From the NCBI RefSeq assembly GCF_024385605.1, contig NZ_JANFOJ010000004.1, forward strand, positions 62,001-126,000: a DNA stretch of 64,000 nucleotides, read 5' to 3'. How positions within the stretch are numbered: the stretch's first letter is position 1; every line of letters begins with the position of its first letter. The notes beneath the pieces are model-generated. The model was given only the letters and a program-made list of their open reading frames with translations, searched no databases and was not told where the DNA came from. Positions 1 to 9,738 of the stretch are shown here, in pieces. The stretch comes from Sporolactobacillus sp. STSJ-5. GTDB taxonomy: Bacteria; Bacillota; Bacilli; Bacillales; Sporolactobacillaceae. Both the position numbers and the translations under genes were made by a program.

Positions 1-2007
1 AATGCCAAGCAATTAAATAAGAGTTTAAATGAACAACAGATTCATGGTGGCAGGCTTGGGGACATACTCGTTCGCCTAGGTTATATAAGTCGCGACCAAC
101 TACAGGATATTATTAACCAATCGTTCAAACGCCTCTTACTAGGTGAACAACTGGTACGTGCGGGGTATCTGCAGCGTGGTGAGCTAGAGAAGGCGCTGCA
201 TCTGCAAGGAACAGTAGGCGGAGATATTGGAGAAATTCTAATCTCAATGAACATGATCACACCAAATCAACTTGCAGAAGCCCTTGCTTCCCAAAGTCAA
301 ACGGGGAGGTTCATGACATATGACAAAAATGATGCTATCAAGGCTAAGCTTCCTGAAATGATTGCACGACAATTTAAAACTGTTGTGATTCGACAATCGG
401 TTGATCAATGCATTATTGCCGTTGAATCAATGCTCAATAATGAAGAAATGCAACAGCTTACTACAATTGTTGATGCACCGATTACGCAAGTCATTGCATC
501 CCCATGGGAAATGGAACTTCTTTGGGATCAAATCTATCAAGCAGAATTGCTTCACGAGAGTACCGAAAAATTAAAGAACGAGCAACCGGAGAATTCTGCC
601 AGTCAGACATTCACGTTTACACAGATACTTAGCATGATTGTGATTGGAATCACCATCGCTGCCGCTTTGCTATGGAATTGGTTTTACACACTTGTAATCA
701 TCAATATCATCATTCAGTTAATGTATTTTTCGATGACCGTCACAAAATTTATCATGATTCTTTATGGCACAAAAGAGAAGGCGCAAGTCCGGTTCAACAG
801 GAAGCAAATTCAGAACATTGATGAACGAGAGCTTCCAATATACACGATTTTAGTACCCATGTATAAGGAAAGTAAGGTCATTCCGCAATTAGTCCAAAAT
901 TTGAACCAACTAGACTATCCCAAGAATAAATTGGACATTCGTCTGCTCATTGAAAAGGATGATACGGAAGCTCAAGAAGTGGTTCAATCGCTGCATCTGC
1001 CGTACTTCTTCCAGATGATTATCATCCCAGACGGTCAGCCGAAGACCAAGCCGAAGGCATGCAATTATGGGCTGATTCGTGCACGCGGAAAGTACGTAGT
1101 CATTTATGATGCTGAAGATCGGCCCGACCCAGATCAATTAAAAAAGGTCTTTCTCGCCTTTCAGCAAAGTCCTGATAACACTGCTTGCATTCAAGCCAAG
1201 CTCAACTACTTTAATAGTAAACAGAATCTACTCACTCGATTTTTCACCCAAGAATACAGCAATTGGTTTGAATTGCTGCTTCCCGGCATTATGCAGATTA
1301 ACATTCCTATTCCGCTCGGCGGAACATCTAATCACTTTAAAACAGATGTGCTCAAAAAGCTCGGCGCATGGGATCCTTATAACGTCACAGAGGATGCTGA
1401 TCTCGGTATACGTCTTTATAAGCAAAACTATACAACCAAAGTTGTGGATTCGCGAACGTTAGAGGAAGCGAACAGCAAATTCAGAAACTGGATTCATCAA
1501 CGGTCTCGCTGGATTAAGGGCTATATGCAAACTTGGCTCGTGCATATGCGCCATCCCATTAGACTCCATCGTGAGCTTGGGATCAAAGGCTTCTGGGGAG
1601 CTCAGTTTATGCTTCTGTCATCACCGCTCTTGCCCATGTTGAATCCCATTTTCTGGTCCCTACTGGGTCTATGGTATTTGACACATGCCGGTTGGATACC
1701 CGCCTTCTTTCCTGGAGTGATCTATTATTTGGCGGCTATCCAACTGATTCTCGGTAATTTCTTGTTTATTTATACAAATATCGCAGGTACCTATTGGGTC
1801 GTACATGAGCTGCACCGAAAGAAGGAAACATGGCTTTCTTACAGTCTCGTAAGATATGCATTACTCACTCCAATCTATTGGGCAATGATGAGTATCGCTT
1901 CAATAAAAGCACTATGGCAATTAATCAGAAAACCTTTTTATTGGGAGAAAACTGAGCACGGATTTGATCAAGAACATTACGATACAACAAAAACAAGCAG
2001 TATGTAA
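1..2007 (+). CDS. GT2 membrane glycosyltransferase with N-terminal MshEN-like repeats (5' end outside window)
   Basis: The frame is open from base 1, so the true start lies left of the window; the first in-frame ATG is at 247 but coding clearly precedes it. The upstream part holds three tandem ~24-residue units of the GspE_N/MshEN type (RLGDILVRLGYI, LLGEQLVRAGYL, DIGEILISMNMI, each followed by xxxxLxxxLxxQ-like tails). After these come a TM pair (about residues 128-175 counted from 247), then a GT2 catalytic core with DAEDRPD, TEDADLG and QRSRWIKG (the D,D,D,QxxRW signature of processive, cellulose-synthase-like enzymes), then more TM segments. Enterobacterial NfrB combines the same two domains in the opposite order. 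It probably makes or exports a glycan at the membrane. The next gene follows after an 18-nt gap with a strong RBS, so this is an operon. C-di-GMP binding is inference only. Confidence 0.85.
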   Translation, partial: NAKQLNKSLNEQQIHGGRLGDILVRLGYISRDQLQDIINQSFKRLLLGEQLVRAGYLQRGELEKALHLQGTVGGDIGEILISMNMITPNQLAEALASQSQTGRFMTYDKNDAIKAKLPEMIARQFKTVVIRQSVDQCIIAVESMLNNEEMQQLTTIVDAPITQVIASPWEMELLWDQIYQAELLHESTEKLKNEQPENSASQTFTFTQILSMIVIGITIAAALLWNWFYTLVIINIIIQLMYFSMTVTKFIMILYGTKEKAQVRFNRKQIQNIDERELPIYTILVPMYKESKVIPQLVQNLNQLDYPKNKLDIRLLIEKDDTEAQEVVQSLHLPYFFQMIIIPDGQPKTKPKACNYGLIRARGKYVVIYDAEDRPDPDQLKKVFLAFQQSPDNTACIQAKLNYFNSKQNLLTRFFTQEYSNWFELLLPGIMQINIPIPLGGTSNHFKTDVLKKLGAWDPYNVTEDADLGIRLYKQNYTTKVVDSRTLEEANSKFRNWIHQRSRWIKGYMQTWLVHMRHPIRLHRELGIKGFWGAQFMLLSSPLLPMLNPIFWSLLGLWYLTHAGWIPAFFPGVIYYLAAIQLILGNFLFIYTNIAGTYWVVHELHRKKETWLSYSLVRYALLTPIYWAMMSIASIKALWQLIRKPFYWEKTEHGFDQEHYDTTKTSSM

Positions 2008-2025
2008 TAAAGGGGGGAAGTCACT

Positions 2026-3159
2026 ATGGATATTAGCGTAATCGTTCCAACATTCAATGAAGCAAATAATGTTCAGATTATAACAAATCGTCTTCTGGAG
2101 GTTCTGCAATCGACCGGAAAGACCTTTGAAATTTTATTTATGGACGACAGTACAGACAACACGCCAAAAATACTTGATCAACTAAGCCAAGAGAAAACAT
2201 ATGTTCACTATATCCATCGAACGAATCAGCGGGGATTGGCGACCGCTGTCACTGATGGACTTAAATTTGCACAAGGTGACCTACTGGTTGTGATGGATGC
2301 TGATCTTCAGCATCCGCCTGAACTAATTCCGGCAATGATTGATAAGCTTAACGACGGTTTTCAAATGGTTATTCCTTCACGGTTTGTCCCCGGAGGAAGC
2401 GATGGCGGACTTAATCTTTATCGGAAATTTGTGTCATGGACAGCAAGAATAATTGCACGTATCGCATTAAAAAGACTCCGGAAAATTTCCGATCCAACAA
2501 GTGGATTCTTTGCTGTAAAAAAATCAGTGCTACAAGAAAATATGTACCATCCCATTGGTTGGAAGGTCATGATTGAACTGATTGTCCGTGCCAATATCAC
2601 GTCAATCACAGAGATTCCTTATCAATTCCATGCGCGCGATTTAGGTAGTTCAAAAATGAGCAGCACGGAACAACTGCGCTACTTAATTCACCTCGGACGC
2701 TTGGTCATGATCAGTGAAGAGGATCGCCGCTTCTTTTCCTTTTGCACCATTGGACTTAGCGGCGTGATTGTGAATCTGGCTATTTATAAATTAATGCTTC
2801 TCGTTGGCAGCCCGGTTGTCATTGCCTTTATTCTATCTTCTATTGTCAGTCTCATTTCAAATTATATTTTAAATAGTACCTTAACATGGAAATCGAGGGT
2901 ACTGCACCAGGCGAATGGACGGATGATTCAATTTATTCGTTATGCGACGGTATCTGTTGGAGGTCTCTGCATCTCAAGCGGTATTCTGTCCCTTCTCTAC
3001 TATATCAGTCATTTTCATCCGATGTTGAGCGGATTATTGGGGATCGTGACCGGTGTCATTTGGAATTACATTGTAAATGATCGCTGGACCTTTGCCTCGA
3101 AAAAGACGATTCAACCAGCAAATACAATGGAGACGATAACGCAGCATGTTCAAAAATAA
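2026..3159 (+). CDS. GT2 polyprenyl-phosphate glycosyltransferase with C-terminal GtrA domain
   Basis: A 377-aa protein with an RBS AAAGGGGGG nine nt before the ATG. The N-terminal ~230 residues are a dolichol-phosphate-mannose-synthase-type GT2: VPTFNEANN nucleotide site, DDSTDNT, MDADLQHPPEL (DxD), and SRFVPGGSDGG. The C-terminal ~130 residues contain four hydrophobic segments and match the GtrA/DPMS-like membrane domain (FCTIGLSGVIVN, WNYIVNDRWTF). Such fusions transfer a sugar from a nucleotide donor to undecaprenyl phosphate and are thought to help flip it for periplasmic-face transfer by a GT-C enzyme. The next gene, a GT39-like protein, overlaps by 14 nt and is the natural acceptor-side partner. 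Confidence 0.85.
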   Translation: MDISVIVPTFNEANNVQIITNRLLEVLQSTGKTFEILFMDDSTDNTPKILDQLSQEKTYVHYIHRTNQRGLATAVTDGLKFAQGDLLVVMDADLQHPPELIPAMIDKLNDGFQMVIPSRFVPGGSDGGLNLYRKFVSWTARIIARIALKRLRKISDPTSGFFAVKKSVLQENMYHPIGWKVMIELIVRANITSITEIPYQFHARDLGSSKMSSTEQLRYLIHLGRLVMISEEDRRFFSFCTIGLSGVIVNLAIYKLMLLVGSPVVIAFILSSIVSLISNYILNSTLTWKSRVLHQANGRMIQFIRYATVSVGGLCISSGILSLLYYISHFHPMLSGLLGIVTGVIWNYIVNDRWTFASKKTIQPANTMETITQHVQK

Positions 3160-4753
3160 GTACGTACCCTATTATTTTGGCTTAATCTTATTTATTCTGG
3201 AGCTCTGCTTTGGCATTTGGATGACACATTGGAATCACTTTGTTCCCGGTGATGCTGTCAGCCGTGTCGCAAATGCCTATTATGTCTTATTTAGCAGAAA
3301 TCCTCATCTGGGAGCTATAGGTTTCGTTTGGAACCCATTGCCAAGCTTGCTCATGCTCCCAATTCTATTGATGAGTCCTTGGTGCAAAATCCTTGCGTCC
3401 GAAGGAATTGCGGGAATTATTCTGACGGCATTATTTGCAGCGTTCAGTGCTGTTCTGATTTTTAAATCTTTGCTTAGAAGAAAACAACCGTTTCTATTTA
3501 GCTTCGCAATAGTACTGTTATTCTCTCTTAATCCATTTATTTTTCTCTATGGATCGAATGGCATGAGCGAAATGCTCTTCATCTATTTTATTATATTTTG
3601 CGTCATTGCATTCACTGATTGGTTGGATGAAAAACGTAGCGTAACCTCGATGATCATGGTCGGGTTTGCTTTAGCACTTGCTTTTCTCACTCGATATGAA
3701 TCAATTTTATTTGGTCTTGCCTTAGCACTGTCCCTTACTATCATCATCTGGAGTAAACGAAAGAAAGAAGAAACAGCAGACTATGAAGCAGCATTCATCT
3801 ATAATAAATGGGAAGCAACAGAATGGCTTGCTCTCCTTCCAGCTATTTATACCGGGATCATCTGGATTGGGTTGAATTGGTCCATTATGGGTGACGGCCT
3901 GTTCTTTTTACGATCGAACTATTCCAATCTCGCACAATCTGAAGGATTAAGTAAAAATCCAATTATCGGCCCTGTCATCAGTCATTTTGGCAATACATTG
4001 TTATTCGTATTTGAAAGAAGCATACCATTCCTTTTGCTCTTCCTTGCTATCCTGATCATTCGCATCATGAGACACAAGTTATTCCACGCAGACTTTCTTT
4101 GCTTACTCATGATCGTGTTATCAATTCCATTAATGCAAATATATATGCTATATAAAGGAGCTTCATACGGATGGTTACGTTTTTTCGTCTACCCTTTTGT
4201 GATTACCGTCGCCTGGCTGCCCTATGAATTGCAAAAGCTCAGAGAGCAAGTAAAACATCTTTATTTTTTTGGCGGATGTGTCACTCTGATCTTCTTAAGT
4301 GCATCTGCCTATGTCACCGGTTATGCAATGAACGATGCGCGTCTGTCGCCGGAAGAGTATCAAGCGATCCATTTCAAACAGAGTTCAACCTACACCAGTA
4401 ACAGACAATCCATGCGTATTGCTATGGATCTTGATCAGCTTCTGAGTAAGAACAAACACGCTTCACTACTCGTTGATTCATTTAACGGTTTTCAAATTAT
4501 TCTCGATATGAAGCAAACCAAGCAGCTGATCATTACCAGTGATCTTGATTTTAAAAGGAGACTAAACAATCCGGTTGATAGAAAAGTAACTTATATTCTC
4601 GTGCCGAAACCAGAAGGAGTAGCCGCACTTAATGCCGTTAGTGTACGGTATAAGAACTTCTACAACAAAGGTGCGAGCTTTGCCCGGTTATATAAAACCT
4701 ATGGTGATCAGTGGCGGTTGTACCAAGTGGTGAAAAAACAGAATAAAAATTAA
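3146..4753 (+). CDS. Multi-pass GT-C (GT39/ArnT-like) glycosyltransferase
   Basis: A 535-aa protein that overlaps the upstream gene by 14 nt, which implies translational coupling. It is strongly hydrophobic with about ten predicted TM segments through residue ~390, then a ~140-residue soluble C-terminal tail. Near the start, VPGDAVSRVANAY supplies an acidic residue in the first external loop, as in GT-C enzymes of the PMT/ArnT fold, and a TRYES motif follows TM5. The family uses polyprenyl-phosphate sugars on the outer membrane face. With the DPMS-GtrA partner it would form a two-step sugar decoration pathway. The acceptor is unknown. It is the last gene of the + strand operon; IS debris begins within 100 bp of the stop. 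Confidence 0.7.
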   Translation: MFKNKYVPYYFGLILFILELCFGIWMTHWNHFVPGDAVSRVANAYYVLFSRNPHLGAIGFVWNPLPSLLMLPILLMSPWCKILASEGIAGIILTALFAAFSAVLIFKSLLRRKQPFLFSFAIVLLFSLNPFIFLYGSNGMSEMLFIYFIIFCVIAFTDWLDEKRSVTSMIMVGFALALAFLTRYESILFGLALALSLTIIIWSKRKKEETADYEAAFIYNKWEATEWLALLPAIYTGIIWIGLNWSIMGDGLFFLRSNYSNLAQSEGLSKNPIIGPVISHFGNTLLFVFERSIPFLLLFLAILIIRIMRHKLFHADFLCLLMIVLSIPLMQIYMLYKGASYGWLRFFVYPFVITVAWLPYELQKLREQVKHLYFFGGCVTLIFLSASAYVTGYAMNDARLSPEEYQAIHFKQSSTYTSNRQSMRIAMDLDQLLSKNKHASLLVDSFNGFQIILDMKQTKQLIITSDLDFKRRLNNPVDRKVTYILVPKPEGVAALNAVSVRYKNFYNKGASFARLYKTYGDQWRLYQVVKKQNKN

Positions 4754-5022
4754 TAAACACTTGAACAATAAGCCCATTAGAAAATGCTGGATAGGTTACA
4801 CTTAATGGATGGATCAGTTAAGGCCATGTACCTTTAGTTCATCGGTACCCGGGGTGGTAACGGCCAGCTGATTGTACCACCTGTGACATCTTTTTTACCA
4901 TCGATCGCCAACAATTTTACCACTTGTCGCCAGGGCGTTTACCAGATGAAAAAATTCCTATAGAAATCACGATATCCCTAAGGAATCTTCTTTGTCGATA
5001 GAGATCAATATCAATTTCCTAA

Positions 5023-5052
5023 GAAAAATCCCCCAATTCATAAGAGGGGGAT
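5023..5052 (-). terminator. Intrinsic terminator after the third IS21-A gene
   Basis: On the - strand an ATCCCCC / GGGGGAT stem with an 11-nt loop is followed by TTTTTC. It lies 13 nt past the stop of the 105-aa gene, so it probably ends the IS transcript. Confidence 0.75.
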
Positions 5053-5065
5053 GAAAATGTTCTTT

Positions 5066-5383
5066 TTACATCGGTTCTATGCTTAGTTGCTTTTCCAGGC
5101 GAAGATTCTTCTCTTTCAGTTCTTCGATCTCTTGTTTAAGTCGATCAACTTCCTCCAGAAGTCGGTTTATCTTTGTCTGCGTATCAATACCGGGTTCATA
5201 GGCTGTGCCTTTAATCTGGCGCCAATCATTAAACCGATACATCCAACTCTCATCCATGATTCCTTCTGAATCAGCTTGAACCAAGGGATCCTCTCTGAGC
5301 CATTGTTCGACTTCACTTTGATCAGCTTTCCAACCGTAGGAATGGATAAATTGAAAAACTTCATCAGCGGAGATCTTGCTCAT
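5066..5383 (-). CDS. Small coiled-coil protein, third gene of IS21-A
   Basis: A 105-aa protein starting 33 nt after the istB stop in the same orientation. The N-terminal half (residues 1-55) is a compact predicted helical domain with FNDWRQIKGTAYEPGID at its end. The C-terminal ~35 residues are a heptad-rich coiled coil (INRLLEEVDRLKQEI...). It is clearly homologous to the 101-aa protein at 12867-13172, sharing EVEQWL/EVAQWL, FNDW, KGTAYE and the INRLxEE start of the coiled coil. I recognise no named family. Its repeated linkage to istB suggests an accessory or regulatory role in transposition; that is inference. Confidence 0.75.
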   Translation of the reverse strand: MSKISADEVFQFIHSYGWKADQSEVEQWLREDPLVQADSEGIMDESWMYRFNDWRQIKGTAYEPGIDTQTKINRLLEEVDRLKQEIEELKEKNLRLEKQLSIEPM

Positions 5384-5416
5384 TAGCTGTCCTCCAGTCG
5401 TAATTAAATTTATGAG

Positions 5417-6190
5417 TCATCCATTCAAATTGCCTGGTGAGGGTTGCTTTTCTAGTCCATGACGTTCACGCATGGAGACTTCTCCGTCAATTAAAATTTG
5501 ATATGAATCATGAACAATGCGATCTAGGATAGCCTCTGCCAGGGTCTCATTGCCTAATTTTTGATGCCACCCTCTGGGATCGATTTGTGAACAGAAGATC
5601 GTAGACGCTATCTTATGCCGGGATTCAGTAATCTCCAACAGGATGGAAGCTTCATCCGCAGATAGATCGGTCAGAAGCCATTCATCAAGAATGAGTAGAT
5701 CCGTTTTGGTATATTTCTTAATCAATTTTCGATAACTTCCATCCGCAGCTAACTTAGCGAGTGTCAGTTCATCCATTAACTCTGGTAAGCGAGTATACTT
5801 CACTTTGTAAAATTGACGACAGGCAGATACGCCAAATGCCGAGGCGAGAAACGATTTTCCAGAGCCCGTAGGGCCCATCAAAATGATATTATGATGGTGT
5901 TGAATATAGTTTCCGCTGGCTAATTTGATAATCAGTTCCTTGTCCAGTTTTCGGTCTTCATAGTATTCAATATCTTCGACGGATGCGCTTGAATATAACA
6001 AGGCGGCAGCGTTGATCAGCCGATGAAGTTTATTGCTTTGGCGTCTTGAATGTTCAAAGTCGATGAGTAATGAAAAACGATCTTCGAAACTCAGCTTTTG
6101 AAAGTCTTTATTCGTTGATTGCTCCTTGTAGGATTCTGCCATGCCACTCAGTTTCATTTCATATAGTTTGGTAAGCGTTTGTTCATTCAT
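5417..6190 (-). CDS. istB: IS21 helper ATPase IstB (element A)
   Basis: A 257-aa AAA+ ATPase of the IstB/DnaC-like family that loads IS21 transposase on target DNA. It shows Walker A GPTGSGKS, Walker B DLLILDEW, a sensor region (STIFCSQID) and the N-terminal helical domain (SFEDRFSLLIDFE). I chose the ATG at 6190 rather than the longer frame opening at 6286, because ATGAATGA overlaps the istA stop (6183-6185) by 8 nt, the usual coupling in IS21, and the protein then has the usual ~250-aa length. Confidence 0.85.
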   Translation of the reverse strand: MNEQTLTKLYEMKLSGMAESYKEQSTNKDFQKLSFEDRFSLLIDFEHSRRQSNKLHRLINAAALLYSSASVEDIEYYEDRKLDKELIIKLASGNYIQHHHNIILMGPTGSGKSFLASAFGVSACRQFYKVKYTRLPELMDELTLAKLAADGSYRKLIKKYTKTDLLILDEWLLTDLSADEASILLEITESRHKIASTIFCSQIDPRGWHQKLGNETLAEAILDRIVHDSYQILIDGEVSMRERHGLEKQPSPGNLNG

Positions 6191-7331
6191 CGGTTGTTTT
6201 TCCCCCATAATATGAAGCGCCGCGCGTAAAGCCATAAGCATTTCCGCTGTCCTCTGCTCGACGTTTTTGTTCTTGTTCGGCGTCACTCTTTTTGTTATTT
6301 TTTAGGATTGTCTGAAGTATTTTGACCGTCGGTCTTTGGGTCATGGAAAGACCCATCTTGCAGGCACGCTCTATTTCATATTTGGAATAACGTTGTTCCA
6401 GTTTCTTTAATGAAAAAATGGAGTGGAGTGCCTGCTTTTCAGTTGGGTAAGCGTCTAACATATAGCGTATGAGGTTCGAGGTTGCTGATCCAATACCTTC
6501 AGCCCAATTTTGAGCCGCTTCAGGTGTTTGATCCACAAACAATTGATGATGATCAGGCATATGGTCGCGAAGAGTGGATAATTGACCAAACTTCCCATAT
6601 AATCGTCTATGTGAGGCAATGCGCATATGGTTGAAAAAGATCTCAACGAGATCGTCTGATCGTTTTACTTCGACCTGTCGATTGATGTATTCGTAGGGAA
6701 CCGAATAGAACATGCTTTCGACGGAGATATGATAGTCAGGGCGAACTTTCGCTGTTTTCCATTCAGACATTTTATAAGGGCGGTCCGGAAGAGGAGAAAG
6801 TGCGAATTTCTCTTCTTCTTTAAATGCTGAAAAGCGGCTGCCTTTTTTGCGTGTAAAGGGCCGATTATTGAATTCATCGAGTTTCTTCCAGACTTCTTCA
6901 TTCAATTCATCAATAGTAAAACACAGTACATTTCTTAATGCGGCAATGATCCATGTAGAAAGGATCCCAACAGAGTTTTCCACATTGGCCTTATCTTTTG
7001 GCGTACGAACACGCGCAGGCATCACGATGGTGTGGTAGTGGTCCGCCATTTCTCTGTACGAAGGGTTTAAAACGAGTTCCTTTCTAGTATGCTTGGTCAC
7101 GCTGGCTTTCAAATTATCCGGGACGATGATTTATGTTACTCCCCCGAAATACTCATACGCACGACGATGGGCAGCTATCCATGAATGAAGGTCCATAGAT
7201 AATGTTGCTTCGGCATAAGACAGCTGACTACATGGGAGTGTCGCAATAAAGATATAGGCTTTGAGTTTTTCTCCTGTATCCCGATCAATAATGAACGCTG
7301 TTGCCCCTGCCCAATCAACCTCCTGTTTTTG
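6183..7331 (-). pseudogene. istA: IS21 transposase IstA (element A), nonsense codon and 5' truncation
   Basis: From 7331 the frame reads KQEVDWAGATAFI..., the start of the DDE integrase core of IstA, through AYEYFGGVT, then an in-frame TAA (7131-7133) where the family has an Arg codon, then IIVPDNLKASVTKHTR and onward. The open part after the stop (from ATG 7112, 309 aa) includes RTPKDKANVENSVG with the third catalytic acid and the C-terminal Mu-like domain. The helix-turn-helix N-terminus is absent; an upstream TGA at 7332-7334 and element B mark the break. Not expected to be active. Confidence 0.8.
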
Positions 7332-7471
7332 TCAATATGAAATTGAGCCAGAGTGATCACATCAAAAGTGAGCCACTTTATCGTGTGGTACTTCCAATTA
7401 TGGAATAATATGGGTGTTAGGTGGGGACTGGCCCGGGGAGGGCCAGTTCCCACCTAACACTTGCGCTGACA

Positions 7472-8233
7472 TTATCCCTGTCCTGAGTTTTCTTTTCTTT
7501 CCATGCTCTGCCTAAATCGGTAAGATTCGCCGTTAAGTAGATGGATGTGACAGCGATGCGTTAGTCGGTCAAGCAGGGCAGCCGTCATCTTTTCATCGCC
7601 AAACAAGCTTGTCCATTCGCTGAATTCAAGATTCGTTGTCAGAATGAGACTGGCACGCTCATACCGACTTGAAAAAAATTGAAATAGGAGTTCTGCTCCG
7701 GTTTTGGAGAAAGGAACATAGCCGAGTTCATCCACAATGACTACATCAAATTTGAGCCACCTTTTCTCCATGGCGCTTAGTTTCTGTTCCTCATAGGCCA
7801 TGAGCAGTTCTTCGACTAATTCGGAGGCCGTTATAAATTTTGCTTTAAACCCGTTTTGAATCATCTCTATTCCCAACCCAATGGCCAGGTGGCTCTTGCC
7901 CGTTCCACTGTTACCGAGAAAAATCACATTCTCTTTTTTTCGGACAAACTCACCTTTGGCCAGGGTGAGAAAATGATTTCGGTTCAGACTGGGCATCAAA
8001 CTGAAATCGTACGTGTCCAGCGTCTTAGAAACAGGAAAACGTGCTTGTTTCAAACGCCTTTGTCGTTGATTTTCTTCTCGACTTTGCGATTCAGCTTCAA
8101 GCAATGCCAAAAGATAATCTTCATAACGCAAATTGTGCTCCTCCGCTTCCCGTGCTAGAGAACGATACTGTCTGGCTAGGGTGGGCATCCTGAGTTGCCT
8201 GGTCAGATGGTCCAACAGAAGTTCCGTGGTCAT
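7472..8233 (-). CDS. istB: IS21 helper ATPase IstB (element B)
   Basis: A 253-aa IstB family AAA+ protein. It has Walker A GNSGTGKSHLA, Walker B VVIVDELGYVPF, the arginine-finger region SSRYERASLILTTNL, and C-terminal LDRLTHRCHIHLLNGESYRFR. The ATG at 8233 overlaps the istA stop by 4 nt (ATGA). It differs enough from the element A copy to represent another IS21 subgroup. A decayed copy of its last codons survives at 33871-33911. Confidence 0.92.
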   Translation of the reverse strand: MTTELLLDHLTRQLRMPTLARQYRSLAREAEEHNLRYEDYLLALLEAESQSREENQRQRRLKQARFPVSKTLDTYDFSLMPSLNRNHFLTLAKGEFVRKKENVIFLGNSGTGKSHLAIGLGIEMIQNGFKAKFITASELVEELLMAYEEQKLSAMEKRWLKFDVVIVDELGYVPFSKTGAELLFQFFSSRYERASLILTTNLEFSEWTSLFGDEKMTAALLDRLTHRCHIHLLNGESYRFRQSMERKENSGQG

Positions 8234-9738
8234 TGGTTTTCCTCCTTCACGAGTTGTCTGTATTGATTGATATCGGTCACTTTCACCTTGTAGTTCTCCA
8301 GAGCTTCCGGTGCTTGACCAACGGGTCCTGCCACATTACCTGTCATCTTTTGAATGACCTCATGAACCGCTTCATAGGTGAAAATTTGCTTCCGTTCTGC
8401 TTCCTGAATGGCTTGGGTTAACAGATTCTGGCCAAGTTCCCGGTGGAGAAGAAGAAGCCTGACAAATTTGCGGTCTCCGGCCGCTCCCTCAGTCTCACGC
8501 ATTCTACGATGGAAATGCCGGAAGATTTCAGGAATATCTGGATTCTGAAAAGGATGTGCATCTCGGATCGCACGAGGCTTTTTCAGAAGCGCCTCCAGAT
8601 AATGGTCCAGACGGGTGAATAGTTGATTTCGTCCGTACGAACGGGGATATTCAGTGATCACTTGATTTTGAGCCACAATGATCAGACGATCGACAAACTG
8701 TTTAACCCAGACAGCTTGTCCAACATAAGCGCAGGGAACGGAGTATTGGTTGGTCTCTACATGGATGAGAGACAATTGATTGACCTGACAGGATATCAAC
8801 CGGCAGGCTTCAAATGGTGTTCCCGGAAGGGAATGAAGGGTAAGTTTTTCTTTGGCCCAAACCTGTGCGACCGTTTCATCGGTACGCGGAACGTGAATGC
8901 GGGCCGCCTCTTTAAGGCACCAATCCATAAGATAATGATTGAGTTCATCCATGGATTGAACGTCTGGATAAGGGACCAACGCGTTGCGTCGGACATAGCC
9001 AACCGTCCCTTCAACCCTTCCCTTTTCATTTCCCCTTCGGGGATTGGCAAAGGTGGCCTTGAACCCATAATGCGCCTGGAGCGCGATAAAGGCTTCTTGT
9101 TCTAAGCGATCTCTGCCTTTCAAAACTTTGACCACGGCTGTCTTTAGATTATCAAAAAGGCCTTCGACAGGCACACCACCCAGAAATTCAAAAGCGTGTA
9201 CAAAGCCGTCCAGAAAAGCCTCCTGTTTTTGATGAGTGTAAGCTCGAACAAATCGAAAACGGCTAGATGAAAGCTGCAGACAAAAAAGAAAGATTCGCTG
9301 CGTTTTTCCCTGAAGAATAACATCGGCCTCGCCCCAGTCAAATTGAAATTGAAGGCCGTATCGGAATTCAAGGGGAATGAATACTTCCTGCTGTTTCTGT
9401 CTTCGCTTGGCAACAAGCTTACGAATGTTAGAGGACGACCCCTTAAACTGATATTCCTTGACTAACCGTTGATAGATTCTCGCTGCCGTATGTTTTTGTT
9501 TCACCCAATGTTTCTGGTCCTCAAGAAGCCACTGGTCTATGATTGGAAGAATGCGTTGAGTTTCCTCCGAGTATTCTTTCTTCCCGTATGAGCGTTGCCG
9601 AACGGGAAGGGTTGGGGCTTCTTCCTGTTTCATATACTTACTCACTGTATTCCTTGAAATTCCTAATTTTCTCGCAATCTGACGTTGTGAAAGACCTTCA
9701 ACCTCCTTTAGAAATTTGATACGATGATAGTGAGCCAT
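8230..9738 (-). CDS. istA: IS21 transposase IstA (element B)
   Basis: A 502-aa DDE transposase. The N-terminal HTH is KFLKEVEGLSQRQIARKLG...SRNTVSKYM. The integrase core has EFRYGLQFQFDWGEAD (first Asp), GLFDNLKTAV (second Asp) and RRGNEKGRVEGTVG (Glu), followed by a C-terminal beta-barrel domain. I placed the start at the second in-frame ATG (9738), nine nt after AAAAAAAGG; the first ATG at 9747 has no spacing for an RBS. It is translationally coupled to istB. The frame is intact, so the element may be mobile. Confidence 0.9.
   Translation of the reverse strand: MAHYHRIKFLKEVEGLSQRQIARKLGISRNTVSKYMKQEEAPTLPVRQRSYGKKEYSEETQRILPIIDQWLLEDQKHWVKQKHTAARIYQRLVKEYQFKGSSSNIRKLVAKRRQKQQEVFIPLEFRYGLQFQFDWGEADVILQGKTQRIFLFCLQLSSSRFRFVRAYTHQKQEAFLDGFVHAFEFLGGVPVEGLFDNLKTAVVKVLKGRDRLEQEAFIALQAHYGFKATFANPRRGNEKGRVEGTVGYVRRNALVPYPDVQSMDELNHYLMDWCLKEAARIHVPRTDETVAQVWAKEKLTLHSLPGTPFEACRLISCQVNQLSLIHVETNQYSVPCAYVGQAVWVKQFVDRLIIVAQNQVITEYPRSYGRNQLFTRLDHYLEALLKKPRAIRDAHPFQNPDIPEIFRHFHRRMRETEGAAGDRKFVRLLLLHRELGQNLLTQAIQEAERKQIFTYEAVHEVIQKMTGNVAGPVGQAPEALENYKVKVTDINQYRQLVKEENQ

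Larger units (their letters stand above)
4838..7340 (-). mobile_element. IS21-family element A (partial, istA broken)
   Basis: Contains istA (nonsense and 5'-truncated), istB and a third small gene, all on the - strand. Its downstream end lies between about 4838 and 4945, where short TTTACCA/TGTACCACC/TTACCA units recur four times, in keeping with the multiple terminal repeats of IS21 elements. The upstream end is missing: sequence is readable as istA only to 7331 and element B begins at 7341. The region 4754-5022 holds only this IS end, no gene. Confidence 0.7.

Noticed and set aside
7175-7453. A 92-codon - strand frame overlapping the broken istA.
   Set aside because: It is the wrong frame of the IstA integrase core; the meaningful frame reads EVDWAG...YEYFGGV.
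8623-9105. A 160-codon + strand frame inside istA of element B.
   Set aside because: Antisense shadow of a clearly coding transposase gene; no domain, no RBS.
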